From Metellina segmentata (Eukaryota; Arthropoda; Arachnida; Araneae; Tetragnathidae): DNA of 64,000 nt. Below are positions 46,652 to 59,889 of the stretch, piece by piece; positions within the stretch are counted from its first letter, which is position 1, and the number at the start of each line of letters is the position of its first letter. The position numbers and the translations under genes were made by a program. Under the pieces are notes generated by a model that saw only the letters and a program-made list of their open reading frames with translations, had not been told where the DNA came from and searched no databases. The DNA lies in contig OX375878.1 in the NCBI GenBank assembly GCA_947359465.1, positions 81,137,627 through 81,201,626 of the forward strand. Reading direction: 5' to 3'.

Positions 46652-48911
46652 GTGAGTAATCCCTTCTTTTACAACTTGTTTTGACAATTAAAGGTTGAGT
46701 TATAGAATTGTTCAGCTCTTAGTAAAACAAATGTAGATAACAAGTTTATTGAATATACAGATTCCAACCATTCCAGATTTTCAGAAATGACAATTGAATT
46801 TAACAATCCATTATGACAAACTGAATGTAATGCAATATCTCGCTTGATAGATTTGCATCTTTATGCTTAAATGAGCAGTTTTTAGTTGCTATATTTATTA
46901 TACTCATATACCAATAAACAAAAATTTTCTTGTTATTTTGTTTCTAAATTTTGAAATTATGTTCTCTTTGTAACTTAATTCAATTTTTTTTATTAACTTT
47001 GCTTCTTGATAGAGACTCAGAAATTTTAAAGGTTTAAAACATTAAAAATTATTTGCAATGCTATGTCCAAATAATATGTAGCTATTAGCAAGAAAAAAGA
47101 GAAAAAATGTATTTTTTGTTGAGAAATCACCACATACTGGTGGGAAAACTTTGCTTTTAAAACCTAAGCAGAATTAATCCAGCCTAGAAATTGCCCTGAT
47201 ATTGATTAAAATGTCATATTTATACTATTAAAAAATGGTTAGTATAAAATCTAAAAATTTTGTTAAATACATAATTTATGAAACATCTATATAAAGTCTA
47301 CAGTTATCACATGCTATATGTATGCACAAGTATTTAACACAGGAATGGCCATTGGTGTCATTTTGACACTAGCAGCATTCTTTCATTTTCATTTTTTAGG
47401 GTCCAATTTTTACAATTTCTAACAACTTTCAACCATTTTAATTGATAAGTACACATCTGAAAAAAAAATTTGCGCAGCTCAATTTGGAAAATTGTACAGC
47501 TAAATTTTCCTTCAACTATGCTGGGGTTTTTTCAACACCAATGTATAATACGGTTTCTTCAATCCTTAGAAAATCCTTATTTTGTGCTAGAAAGTGCTTT
47601 TAAAGTCCTTATTCTGTCCTAGAAAATGCTCAGAAAGACCTAATTTTTAGTTTAAAAAAAAAAGAGTGGGAACCATGAGTGTTATAGATTTGTCAGGACA
47701 CTGCATACAGGACACAGACAGACAAACACTTCCTTTTATAATAGTAGAGATTTACCCTATGCTGTCGCCACTGATGTATTCAGGGGCTGATGGCCGCTCT
47801 GCGAACACATCAAAACAGTTAAAAATGTAATATTAAATATTCTATCTATAACTTAATATTATCTGGTCTATTATGGTATGCAATTAAAATATTTTTACTT
47901 AAATCTTATTTTTATTCATTTAGCAGTCTATAGATTTTTAGCTCATCAAGTGTCAAGTTTATCATTATTACTGGGGAATTGTTCTGCGAACGGATGGAGA
48001 AACTCTGGGAATTTCATGAAAAATACTCTGGAAATTGGGGAAAACTCGGGGAACTTTTTACTTCAATTTTTGTAGCTATCCTGTTATTCTAATTTGATTG
48101 TTATTGATCGTAGATGTTTTCACTTATTGATGACAAAAATCTTACAAAAACTGACTGACAGAAAACGTTTTGAGAAACTAAATCTGATGCAAGAACTATA
48201 AAAATGTGAATCCGAGATTAGCTTTCTTGTACCGAATTGAGTTTGGATAAGGAATTTAGAATAATTCAATTGCACTGCTATAGTTTTCTCTTCATGGTTT
48301 TTCTACCAAGTTTTACCCTTTGACTAATTAAAAGTTTCTTTGATTCTCTCAACTGAGAGATGTTACAATTTAACCACAAACGGCGTGCAGAATATAAAGT
48401 TGCAAGTTCTTTCTAAAAAGAAAATATTCTCGGTAAGTTAATGGAGAAACTTAATTTATAGTGGAAAACAAGATAAAAAGTGCATGTGGTAATTTCTGTG
48501 TTCAGATTATTGCAGCTAAAAGTCAATATTCTAAAATAAATTTAGTTAAAATGACAGTAAATTCTTTATTGCACAAATTTATAATGTTTATAGAAACTAA
48601 ATAACATATAAAATATTTTTTAAATCCTCCACAAGTTGACTTTAATTGACTTCACACTTAAACAGATGGTAATAGATAATGCACGAAAGTATAATTTGAT
48701 AAAAGTAGTGACATAAACTCTTTTTCTAGCTCCCCTTTTCTTTGTAGAAACACTCGTATTTAAGACCTTAATCTGGAAACTTGATTGTCTTGCAATTAAT
48801 ATTTTTTATGTTCTGGTTGTAAGGTTTTTATTTTAGTGACATTAATATTATTGCTTGTAATATTTAAGTTTTGTAATATTTTCTATCTCAATTATTATTT
48901 TTCTTTTACAG
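46652..48911 (+). other. Coding intron 3
   Basis: AT-rich. It holds a Helitron B end at 47676-47750 and degenerate 'ccttagaaaatccttat' type repeats at about 47550-47640 and 48000-48060, the latter with 'aactcggggaac'. It closes with 'tttcttttacag' at 48911. Confidence 0.5.
47676..47750 (-). mobile_element. Helitron family B, 5' end fragment
   Basis: Minus-strand TCTACTATTATAAAAGGAAG and the next ~50 bp match family B ('tttgtcaggacactgcatac'). The rest is absent. Confidence 0.55.
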
Positions 48912-48939
48912 AGATCAATGATTGAAATAGGAAATTATT
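48912..48939 (+). CDS. MBD gene, coding micro-exon 4
   Basis: 28 bp between TTTTACAG and GTAAGT, phase 0 in and 1 out. It codes RSMIEIGNY plus one base; with exon 5 the next residue is Leu (T+TA). RSMIEIGNYL fits the MBD strand-helix segment (MeCP2 FRSKVELIAYF), with the Arg at the position of finger R133. The fit to the domain confirms an exon too short to find by composition. Confidence 0.9.
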
Positions 48940-49158
48940 GTAAGTATATTTCTTCTTGACCACTTCCTACATCAAAATGTTAACTTAATCTTTATTTAAT
49001 TGTAATTTTATATTAGACATGCTCATTTTGGAGGAATTTAATTACCACTGTGTATCATGAAATTATAAAACATTTCGTCAACTTAAATTCGTACATTAAA
49101 CCAAACTGGAAGAAATTTAATGTGGTATTAAAATTCAGAAGATATTATTATAACTGCA

Positions 49159-49968
49159 TACTTGCCAACTTTTACGGATTATCCGCAATTTTTACGTATT
49201 TCCATTTAATTTTACTGAATTATAGATGGGTCTGCCTTTTTTTATATGGATTTTTAATATTTTGACCGAGCAATCGAAATATTTCGTTCTCTGCAACCAT
49301 CCACTAAAATTTTCCATCAAACTTGATGAGTGCAAAGACATAGCAACGAATGAGTTGAAAAAAGAGTTTTATTGTCTTCAGCTGGAAGATTTATCTGCAA
49401 TAATAGAAGGACATGGCCATATTGATGTGCAGTAGGTTGAAGTAGATAAAATAAGAGGGGCTGATAGACTTCTAAAATTATGCTTTCTATTCTTATTCTG
49501 CTCATCCCCCATTTCAATGCAGAGTGTGAGAGAATCTTCAACCACATGAACTGAATACTGTTCTCTCATTTTTAACAAAACATTGGAAAATTTGTTGGTG
49601 TTGAAGACACAAAACCCCAAACCTTGTTTTAAGCAGAATTTCAGTGCAGAATTATTAAAGAAGGCCAAAAAAAAGCTATACAGCTTCATTAAACATTCTG
49701 CAACTTCTCTTCTGGATAGAACACTAAATGAAACAACTTTGTAAATATAAGTGTTCTGTTTGGTATTAAAACACTACTGCTTGCAAGGTTTCTGCAGTTG
49801 ATAAAAATGTGAATTTTTACTTATGCATTTTTAAATACAAATAATGCTAATTATTGTGACATACAGATATTTCTAATACATATTAATTCATGTATTTATG
49901 TTGTGTTTTATGGCAAGGGGTGTTCACTCAAAAGATTTACTGATGCACAGGTTTCAAAGTTGGCAAGT
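49159..49968 (+). mobile_element. Decayed hAT element (intronic)
   Basis: The left end TACTTGCCAACTTTT and right end (minus strand) ACTTGCCAACTTTG face inward, with CTGCA next to both (49154-49158 and 49969-49973). A 5-bp duplication is unusual but known in some hAT groups. The interior codes a hAT transposase C-terminus. Confidence 0.6.
49226..49740 (+). pseudogene. hAT transposase relic, C-terminal dimerisation region
   Basis: Plus-strand frames give KLDECKDIATNELKKEFYCL, then after a stop LIPHFNAECERIFNHMN (49501-49551), the counterpart of the hAT C-terminal block IPHSNAECERxFS. KTLENLLVLKTQNP and FSAELLKKAKKKLY follow in another frame. Stops at ~49433 and 49552 and frame changes make it dead. 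Domains before this region, including the catalytic core, are absent. Confidence 0.72.
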
Positions 49969-50227
49969 CTGCAATTGATTTTTATGCTGGATTAGACTAC
50001 AAAAATTCTCTTGAGTGTACAATAATTTTGTATTAGGTTTAATGAGATTTTATAATCGTTAAACAGGATGAATAGGAATAAATTTAATTTAATTTTACTT
50101 ATTGGTATTTTTATCATTTACTGAACTGTCTAAGTTAAGATATAAATTTCTTGAGGAAGATCAGCTTCATTTTGCAGCAAAGAATACAATTTTCTTGAAA
50201 TTAATCAAAATTCTTACTGTACAGATA

Positions 50228-51107
50228 TCTCTTTTTAAAAAAAAAATGTCGCTGCCGCCGTTTTTAATCCTGTGCCGCCGTCACAGGATTGAAAACTGTT
50301 TGCAGCTCATCGTGTTTTTTTAGAAATTTGAATTTGGTTTCTGATAATATTTATTTATTTTTTAATTTGGAGAAAAATCGAGACATTTTTGTTAAAACTG
50401 TCATATCTATATCTTATTACTATTAGTTTTTAAATTTGAAAACGCTGCAGAAAACTTTAGAATATACTCTTTTTTATGGTACAATTATTTTTGAAATTGA
50501 TTAATAAATAAATTCAATGCAATCAGAAGTTGGTCATACAAATTTCTTATTTTTTGGATCGCGAAGCGATTGTATTCATACCTCTTCACGGAAATAAAGG
50601 TTGCATTTTCTGACTGACTGGTTTGCCAGATTACCCCTGAAACTCGCTGTGATGTCTTGCTCGTTTTTTCGCTCAATTCTTAGACAGTTTGCCGATTAAG
50701 TATAAATACGAAAATTATGAGATTAACATGGTTTTACTTTATTTAATATTGTACAGGGAATAAGATGGAGATAGTTTTTTACTGATGCAACTGTAGGTTA
50801 GGGTAATATTAAGTGTTAAAGTGAAAAAAAAAGTGAAATCACTTGTGAAAGGAATGTTGGTTTTCAAATCAAACCAAATGGGATTGCGTATAGCAATCAC
50901 CGGGGGTTGACAAACCTCAGCGAGCAAGGGGGCGCAGCACTTGCTGTGACGTCATGGTCATGGACCGGAAAGTCATAACAAGATTATATGAATTATTAAG
51001 ATAGTTTCGCCGTCGCAGTAGATCGACTCTGCGAAAGGAGTCTTGATTTGCGAAGCAAAACAAATGGAATTGGCGAGCGTAGGCGAACAAGGGGTGAAGC
51101 CCTTGAG
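50228..51107 (+). mobile_element. Helitron family A, plus orientation (intronic)
   Basis: 5' end TCTCTTTTTAAAA preceded by A; collinear with family A in reverse ('cacaggattgaaaactg', 'ggtatgaa'-side repeats, 'gggattgcgta', 'gacgtcatgg'). It ends at a decayed hairpin 'aaggggtgaagccctt' with TTGAG in place of CTAG. It is shorter than copies 1-2 because only one to two of the ~187-bp internal repeats remain. Confidence 0.58.
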
Positions 51108-51343
51108 TGTTTTAAAGAAATGTAATTACAATCTCTCTTACTCAGTTAATCTTTTTGAAATGTTTTAATTAAACTGGTGGGTGTAGTTTTTGTTAGGGTG
51201 ATAATTATTACAACTTGTGTGCAAAAAATAAAATTTTCAAAATATACATAAAATGTTATAACATATTTATTTAATATAAAATTTTAGGAAACTGATCTGA
51301 ACCATTGTAATTTATTCATTTATATTTTATTTCTGTCTTACAG

Positions 51344-51983
51344 TAACAAGACGTAATGAGAGCAAACTAAGTTTGGTGAACTTCACATTTGCAAAAGAGT
51401 GTGTTTTTCGTGAACCTTTTGAAATTGAACGCAGTGCTAAACAAAAGTCTGTTTTTTCTTCACCAGCAGCTACAATGAAAAAAGAAACTTCAACACAAAG
51501 TGTGAAAAAGAGAACCTTATCGTGTTCTTCTCTTAAAAAAACTCCAATTTCAATAACCTCTAATAAGAGGGCCTCGTTACCATCTAAAACAAGCACACCA
51601 AAATTGACTATTAGAAATGTGAATCAAGGAAATAAAGTGAAGAAGAAATTTATGTGCTCACTAGATGAATCCAATTCCATTACTGAGAAAGGAAAGAATG
51701 GTGATGGAATTGGTGCTAGACCTCGTAGGAATACAAGAAATGTTTCCTTTGGCGATGATTCAATCACTGCCAAAGAGGCTGAAACATCAACTGAACAACA
51801 TTTAATTTCTTCAGTGACTAATTCAGAAACTAATCATGAAAATAGTGAGAGCATTCATTCTGATCCAGTTCAATCTAGTAGTGTTTCGAAACAAAATGTG
51901 ACTGGAAATAAAAAGACAAAAGTATTGTGTACAACTCAAAACAGAGCGAAACTGAAATCTGTATTGCCAAAAAATGTAGAATC
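51344..51983 (+). CDS. MBD gene, coding exon 5 (end of MBD and linker)
   Basis: 640 bp, acceptor 'tgtcttacag', donor TC|GTAAGT; phase 1 in, 2 out. The first residues, LTRRNESKLSLVNFTFAK, close the MBD (compare the L-x-NFxF segment that ends MBDs). About 200 residues of Ser/Thr/Lys-rich linker follow, with a basic GARPRRNTRNVSFG patch. No other domain recognised. Confidence 0.9.
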
Positions 51984-54900
51984 GTAAGTATTTTTACAAA
52001 TTATTTTGTTTGACTACTGTACATATAGGGTTTTTAATGTTATTTAATCTGTTATAAAACAGATAATTGAATTGCAATCCATCTTTTAGAAGAAAAATTC
52101 TTAAAATTCATTGCTCATTTGGTAGTTACTTGTTGGTTATTAATATCTGAAGATATTATAAATGCTACCTTATCTACAAGGTTAGCATCATTATTAAGAT
52201 GTCTTGATTTGTTGTCTTTCAAATATTCTCAAGAAATTCAGAATGAATCTAATAAGTTCATTCATTATTTTTTTAATACTATATATATTTTTATTTTGTG
52301 TTTAGTCTGAATTATCCTAAGAAGGATTCAAAATTTTAAGTTTTTATCTGGTATACTGTGCTAGAGTGCTTTTATTTGCCTTATTGTTTTGAATATTTAT
52401 TTTATAGTTACCTGATATCGGTATTTTAATTCAATGAATTTCATTTATTTATTGCTACATAGTGAAATTTCACCTTTGTTAGCCATTTTAACCTTTTTGA
52501 TGGAAGCATAAAGGTGTACTATCTAATAAACTGGATATTGAAACTAAAATCAGCAGAATAATGCAGAATTCTGTTTTAAGAGAATTGTGTTTCTCAACCT
52601 TGTTTAGTTGTAGATGGTAATTTATTTATACTGCTGTAGTGGTATGTGTTTACTTTGCCTTTGATTTCCACTTTCTCTCATCTATGTAGTATAGTATAAC
52701 TACCTTCCTTTCTGTTCATGAATATGTATGAACTCTGGAATCGCGTATTACATGTTTTAGTGTCACCGAACAAAATTGAAAGTGGTTGAATATGTTGTGG
52801 GCACTTTGCAAATTATTTAGTAAACATTGTTTACAAAAGCAAAATCGCATTTCTTCCCCACAGATACTAAAGTTTCCCCAAATGTTTATAATACTGCCAG
52901 ACAGATAAATGTGCAATGTTCTTAATTTAAATACGGATCAAAGGAAAATTAATGTGCTGTGCACAATGAGTAAGGTTTAATCAGTTTTCTAAAAAAAGAT
53001 AATGTAAAAAAAATCATGAAATTTATCAATGTTAATAAGTTTGTGTGGCTAAAATAATATTAAGCAAGATGTGGCTAAAAAGCCAGGATGTCTGAAACTA
53101 TATTACTTTTATGTTGGTATCCATAGCAGTAAAAAGGAAAAAAATCCAAATTATTTAATAGTTGTAAATTCTCCTAAGTTTATTGTTTGTTTAATTCAGA
53201 AGTATTGCTATTAAAAAGTGACATTCTGTTATTTGGTAAAGTTACCTTAGATTTATTTTCTGTGTGAAGTTTATAAAGGGAGATAGCATTTAAATATGCA
53301 TATAACTTGTGTCGTAAATAATCTACCAAGTCTCTTTTGGTCTAATTAGCCCCAATGTAGCAAAATTTGGCACTAAAGCAACAAATACAGCCAAACTTCT
53401 AGTTTATTTTACATGAATTAATGTTATGTATTTCTAGTTTCAATAACATAAAATAATGCAAAGATAAGTTCAGTTCGCAAAAATGGAAAGTCTGAATTTA
53501 TTATTTGTAAATAGCATTTTTGTTTGATTCTTATAAATATTATCTGAAATACCACAACCCAAAATAAGTGTTACTAGTTTTAATCTATTTATTTATCTTA
53601 CTTAGTTGCATGTGCTTTTATAATATATTTAACCCTTTTATTCTTTTGAAAGGAATTGTCAATTTATGATGTATTTTTAAATTAGTCTCCTTACAATACA
53701 TGTACAATGTTGTCTCCTTACTATGTACTTTTAAGATTCCTTTTGCACCCCTGTTTTCCTGAATCTTAGTGAACATAAACCACTACTTTTTAAATAACAA
53801 TCTGTAGAGTATCATTTGTGTTGTAAATATATGTATTTTGTTAAGAAGTCTTATAACAAATGAAAAGGTCTGCAGTTTTATTTGGTTGAGAAACACTGAT
53901 TTTTAGAAAAAATGATTTTCTGTATAGATTAATTTTATTCAAACTTTTCTCACATTCTTGTGTTTCCTGACTGTATGTAGTTATACCTGATGTGCTGATG
54001 AATAAACTTTCTTTTCTGAGCGTACTGGCTCATAACTTTTATTTCATGTCCTTCACATTGCATGGCTCTGACATTTAACTTACATTTCAAATTACAACAA
54101 AACATTAAAAAAAATTTCTCAGTAAGTTATTTTCTCAGTGTTTCTCAACCAACAATTTAAAATTTTAAAAGCTAAAACTATTTTCTCAAAGGCATGATCC
54201 TTTTTTAACCTATCTTTGAAGTGTGTTGTACATGTAGCAATTTTATTTAACACCAAGGTTGAGAATCACTGCTATTAGTTTTTTCTGTTGATTTTAAATA
54301 TATGTTATATACAATTATATTAAACATTTCACCATTTTCAATCTTATTAAGTATTAATAAGACTGATAAAAAGTGAATAAACTAACCAAATTAGTACATC
54401 TTACCTTGCAAGACCAACAGATCACAAAGTTTGACATTAATATAAACAACACACATATGCATATATTCACATATATAATAACACATATATGCATATTATG
54501 TATATATTCCTCATAAACACTTCATTCAAATAGATTTGGGAAATTAAGCTTCTTCATAGACTTATGAGTAACATTTTGTAATATTTGGATTGATGATAAA
54601 TGAACCCTGCTTGTGATGAATATTCAGAATATTGTCTTCAAATCACCTATTTTAAATATCATTTGACTACATTATATATGGTAGCATTTTTTAGGTGATT
54701 CTTAAATAGAGAATTTCTTATGGGTACATTAGGTTTGCTTGGGAACGCTGTAACACTGCCTACATTTATTAAATGCTTTCCTTTAATATAGCAAGCATAG
54801 TTTTGTGAAAACCTGCTTTTACCAAGTACTCATGCTATTAATATACAAATTAATTCTGAGCAACTTTAAACTGAAGGTCATTTTTACTAAGAACTTGTAT

Positions 54901-56354
54901 TTTATTTAAAATGTTTGGCAGAATGAGCAATGAAAAACAAGAACTTTGGACAAATTTTGATCTAGGGATTGATGTTCTGTATAGGATTAGTTACATCCAT
55001 AGCAGATCATTCACTTTGCCAGAAATTGGGCTTCTGGGCACATCCACTCTAATAGGCATTACCAAATTGTACCACCCTATACAATCAGCTGTTTATAAAC
55101 TTAATATTACAGATAGCTGCAATTTCAGACACAAACATTTTCTTTAGAGTTCGTAGTAAGATTTTCACACAATAATGGTTCACAAATAGGATAGTAGGTA
55201 TCATTGCATTAAGGTATTCCTTTCAAATGTTCATGTTTTCTTCTACCCATAAATTTGATACTGGGTTGTAAATTGAAGATTGAATTTGTTTTTATTGTCA
55301 GAAATGAGTTTCTCGTAACTGATTCTAGAAACAATTGCTTTAGGTCTGGACTAAAAACTAGTGTTTTAATATGCCTAATCTCTTAATTTATTCAATATTT
55401 TAATTGAATTTAATGTAATTCATATATTTATTATGACCCATAGGTACATTCTAAAAGATAATTTAGTACATTAGAATCGGGGTTCTCACAATCCTTGAAA
55501 AGTCCTTGAATTTTCCCCCCGAACTATAAGCCCTTAAAAGTCCTTGAAAATTACGGAATTTGTTAGAAAATCATTATTGAAAGTACTTGATTTTTTTTAC
55601 TAGTACATTATTGTGTAATTACATCTTGCGTTGGAGCTTATCCAGACTAGTTTGTAAAGATTCATCGAGTCCAAGAATGTCTTTTTGGGATTTATTTTTG
55701 GACATCAAACAAACGGTACAACACAACAAACAATGATATTACGCTGAGATACATAAATTCAAGTTTCAAGAAAAAGGAGGGAGCTCGTCAAGAAAGCTCA
55801 CACCCCGAAGCCGTGCCATTCAGGAAGTCTTTGAAATTGTTTTGAATCACATTACTTTACGAACGATCACGTGGTCTCGCCGAGAGTGTCAGCAAGAAGC
55901 TCCACTCTCAACAACACCCACGTGGTACATTCCTATTCTCAACATAGTTTCCTTCACGGCAGGTGCATTATTATGAATAAAGCTGTTGTTTCGCGCTTAG
56001 ACACCATGTGATATATATCAGACCAACCACAGTTGAAGGCATGATTGGTCATAAACCACATTTTATTGTCGTTTCGTCCCATTGCCTCTTTGAACATTTT
56101 TTGTTGTCTCAGGATTGATGAAGAAATGCAAAGAAAATATTAAGGTTTTTGTAGGGGGTCACCCTATTTTTTCACTTTTATACTATCAGTAAAAATTTGT
56201 ACAGTTGACATTGTATGTATAGGAATGAAAACTTACGGTTTCAGATTACTGATTTATCCGTTTTCGTAAAATGAGGAAGTTTCTTCAAGCATGTGACTCA
56301 ACGCGGTGAAATTCTATTTTTAGACTACAAATGGGAAGAATATTTTCTATCATA
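51984..56354 (+). other. First part of coding intron 5
   Basis: Long AT-rich stretch without recognised genes or complete elements. 55480-55575 has 'ccttgaaaagtccttgaatt' repeats, echoed in the same orientation at 57815-57885, perhaps parts of an old element whose ends I could not define. Confidence 0.4.
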
Positions 56355-57016
56355 CTAGCCACTACGTGACCAATACGGCGTTGCCCGTGACAATTCTTTT
56401 CGTGAAGTCAGGCGAAACCACTGCTTGCTAACCCCCGGAGATTGCTACGAATTCCCATTTGGTTTGCTTTGCAAATCAACACCACGGGCAACGACGTGAT
56501 GGCCTCGTCATTGTCAAATGTGGCCAAATTCGAATTGCGAAGAGATCCAATCGGCGTGACGTCACAATCTCTTGTGAAAATATAAAAGATATTCAGTTGA
56601 AAAGTTTTTTTAAAAAAGAAAATCAAATGTATTTTATATCGTTCTAATGTTAAATTTTTTGCAGATTTTAAATCAGTTGAAATTTTTGCTCTATCTTTAA
56701 CGATCTAGGAGATAGAAAAAGGACATAACTCTAGTCAAAACTTTATTTGTTTTGTTCACTCACTGAAATGAATCGTTACTCGGAAAATGAAACAAAAAAT
56801 AAATTTTGAATCTGTCATCTCTTTATACTATTGCCATTCTATAGAAAACAATAATAATTAAATTCCAATAAATTAAATTAAAAATTTTCTGGATTAAATT
56901 TTAAAATTCAGGCTGGACAGAAAAATTGTTAAAAATTTGGACTACCTGTGTGCCAAATTTCATAAGTAGCATTCATTTTTCAGTAGCAAGGGATAAACAC
57001 TTTCTTTTATAATAGA
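56355..57016 (-). mobile_element. Helitron family B, copy 3
   Basis: 3' end CTAG at 56358-56355 (minus), flanked by T; 'cgggcaacgc' motifs, 'ggtttgctttgcaaatc', and the interior 'gtgaaaatataaaagatatt'. The 5' end is lost where copy 4 begins at 57017. Confidence 0.55.
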
Positions 57017-57440
57017 CTAGCAGGTCAACACGGCGTTGCCTGTGCCATAATTTGGGCTTTACACATAAAATTTGGACTACCTGAGATATCAATCTGGTGT
57101 AAAATTTTCCACAGATTTCAAATCCGTTAAAATTTTTACTATCTTTAATGATCGTGAAGATAGAATACCTCTTACTGGCCTTTTTGTGTTCATAATGAAT
57201 ATCTGTCAAATCCAGCCGAATTCATATTGTGAAAATATAAGTTACAATTGAAAAATTATTTATTCAAAGAAAAGCACATTTAAGGTATCCTAGTGTAAAA
57301 TTTTCTGCAAGTTTCAAATCCGTTGAAATTTTCACTATCTTTAACAATTGCAAAGATAGAAACTTGGACTAGAGAATAAAAAAGTTGTAATGGCAGTCAA
57401 AACTTTAAATTTGTTTTGTTTCTCGAATAAAATAAACCAT
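57017..57440 (-). mobile_element. Helitron family B, copy 4 (partial)
   Basis: Begins with CTAG (57017-57020, minus-strand 3' end) directly abutting copy 3 and repeats the family order ('aacacggcgttgcc', 'ctggtgtaaaattttcc', 'caaatccgtt'). It fades near 57440 with no 5' end. Confidence 0.5.
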
Positions 57441-57891
57441 GACAGCCGTCAATCCTAGTGACAGTTTACGAGAGCAAGACAGAGATTGTGTCGTGTGTAG
57501 ATTGAACCGTGTGCAAGCTCCCATACTCTTCGTGCCACCAAAGAATTTATCATACCATATTTTATCGCACCATCAAAATCGACATGTGTAGCCTGATAAT
57601 TAACATTGAGACGAGAAGCCCTCTTAGCAAAAAAAAATCTCAGGTTCTTTGATAAAAGAAAATCCAAATTGTAACCAATATTGATGATAACCTTTCTTCT
57701 ATTTTTTATTTTCAGTAATTTAAAAATGGAATGAAAAAATTGTTGTTTGTTTGTTTATATATATATATTTTTAATTGATAACTTTTGCATATGCCTTGTT
57801 TTAAGTCATAAAAAATTTCAGGTCCTTGAAAAAGTTTTTTTTTTTTTTGGTTTTGAAAAGTCCCTAAAAGTTTTTGAATTTTTTTAGGAAA
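57441..57891. other. No gene recognised
   Basis: AT-rich with a (TA)n run at 57757-57768 and long poly-T near 57835-57850. A 70-codon minus-strand frame (57455-57667) matches nothing I know. Confidence 0.35.
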
Positions 57892-59028
57892 CTAGGGGAC
57901 TCCCCCCGCTCGCTTTCGCTCGCCAACCCCTGGGGATTACTACGCAATCATATTTGGTTTGGTTCGCAAACCAACACTCCTTTCACAGATCCCATTTGGT
58001 TAGCTTCACAAACCAACATTCCTTTCTCAGAGTGAATCTCCTGGACAGCGAAACTATCTTAATAATTCATATGATCCTGATTTGACTTTCCGGGCCATGA
58101 CGTCACAGCGAGGGCTTGGCCCCCTGCTCGCTTACCCCAGGGGTTTGCTACATAGTCCCGTTTGGTTTGCTTTGCAAACCAATACTCTTTTCGCAAGCGA
58201 TTTGACTTTTTTTTAACTTTAACACTTAATGCATCCTAAACTAATAGCCGCATCAGTAAAAAACCTTCTGTATCTTGTTCCCTGTACAATTTTAAGTAAA
58301 CCATGTTAATCTCCTAACTTTACGATCTGTACTTCATACTTTCTCCGTAAACCGTCTGAGAACAGAGTGAAAAAAGCGAGCCTTTTTCCTCGTCAGAATC
58401 GTTTTTATGGCAATTGTTGCTACGATAAATTTGATATCTGGCAAACCCGATAGTCAAAAATACAACCCACAACTGCGTTCGGAACCTGCTCAGCGAACTA
58501 ACAAATACGAAATTTGTGTGACCAACTTTTGATTGCATTGAATTTATTTATGAACCAATTTTTAAAATAATTGTACTGTAAGAAAGAGTACATTCTGAGG
58601 TATACTGCAATATTTTCAAAATTAAAAACTAATTGCAATATGATATAGATATGACAGTTTTTGTTTTGTATCGGAAATTACGATCTGAAAGTTCCGAAAA
58701 TTGTGTGACCAACTTTTATTTGCATCGACTTTATTTATTAACCAATTAAAAAAAATAATTGTACCATAAGAAAGAGTGTAATGTAGTATATTCAGTGATG
58801 TTCTCAAATTTAAAAAATAATAGAATTAAGCTGTAGGTATGACAGTTTTAACAAAATGCGAAAATATTCAAAGATTCCGAATTTTGTATGATTAACTTTT
58901 GATCGCTTTGAATTTATTTATTAACCAATTTCAAAAATAGTTGTACTGTAAGAAAGAGTACATTCTGAGGTTTTCTGCGATATTTTCAAAATTAAAAACT
59001 AATAGTAATAAATTTAGATACAACAGAG
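57892..59028 (-). mobile_element. Helitron family A, 5'-truncated
   Basis: Minus-strand 3' end CTAG at 57895-57892 followed by T. Collinear with copy 1 through the GCAAACC hairpins, 'ttaatgca', and three ~187-bp internal repeats (from ~58520, 58707 and 58890). Similarity stops at ~59028 before the 5' end. Confidence 0.62.
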
Positions 59029-59571
59029 GACAATGGTATGGGAACTACAAGGATGCACTTATCAATTATTGGATGGCATTGAACTTTATTTTTATCCATG
59101 GATAATTTTAACAATAGTCAAATAAGAAATCCTGCTAAGTAATCTTATCTTATTGATAAGATTCATTGTTTGTTGAATAGGGTCAAAAGGTTTCTTAACA
59201 TCCATAAAAAACAGCTAAATTGTTTAGTATTGCTTCCCATTGTATCAAAGAATGCCTGAAAGCGATTATCGATTGAACTCTCTAATTTGTAATAGTCAAA
59301 TTTAGTTTCTTAGGTTGAAAGTTTTTCTCATTTTGAAGCTATAATTTGGTCTACATTTCGAAGCTTTAAATTTCTGATTTTTTGTGATAGTGATTAAATG
59401 TTCATTTTTGTTTAGAAAATTATTTCAAGTGGTAACTGATATTAATCACAAAAACACATGCAGCATTAGTGTTAAAATATGCCATGAAGTCAATTTTTAT
59501 TGAGTTCACAACACTAAATTATAATACGAATGTCTTGGAAAATAAATTGACTGACTAGTGTGGAATCTCGG
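59029..59571. other. No feature recognised
   Basis: AT-rich intronic sequence. Confidence 0.4.
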
Positions 59572-59794
59572 AACAAGAGTGGATCAAGTCATCTTTCTGG
59601 TCAAACTTCGATAATCACGCACCCAAACTCCTTTAGGTTGAATCTTTTTAGTGCATTTGTGAATCAAGTCCATAGGTGGCTTAGGCTCCCGAGAAATGGC
59701 AGAAGAAAAGCCCAACAAATAGGAAAAGTATAAAAGAGAACAAACTTTTCCGCTGTATCTCAAAATATAAAATGAACTTGATCCACTCTAGTTC
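59571..59794. mobile_element. Short inverted-repeat element (MITE-like)
   Basis: Left GAACAAGAGTGGATCAAGT and right (minus strand) GAACTAGAGTGGATCAAGT, 18/19 matching, enclose ~224 bp without coding. No clear target duplication, so the superfamily is unknown. Confidence 0.6.
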
Positions 59795-59889
59795 TGAATA
59801 CCTCATATATTTATCGCAGTAAATGACATTGAATGGTAGTTAAACCCTGCATAGGTATTTGTTTGTAATCAGAAATTATAGCAGATTAA

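Noticed and set aside
54911..55147. 78-codon plus-strand frame in intron 5
   Set aside because: No recognised domain and no splice sites in phase with the neighbouring exons.
57455..57667. Minus-strand 70-codon frame between Helitrons
   Set aside because: No family recognised, and it sits among element fragments; likely chance.
55480..57890. 'ccttgaaaagtccttgaatt' repeats as ends of one element
   Set aside because: The two sets face the same way, so they are not inverted ends; no duplication found.
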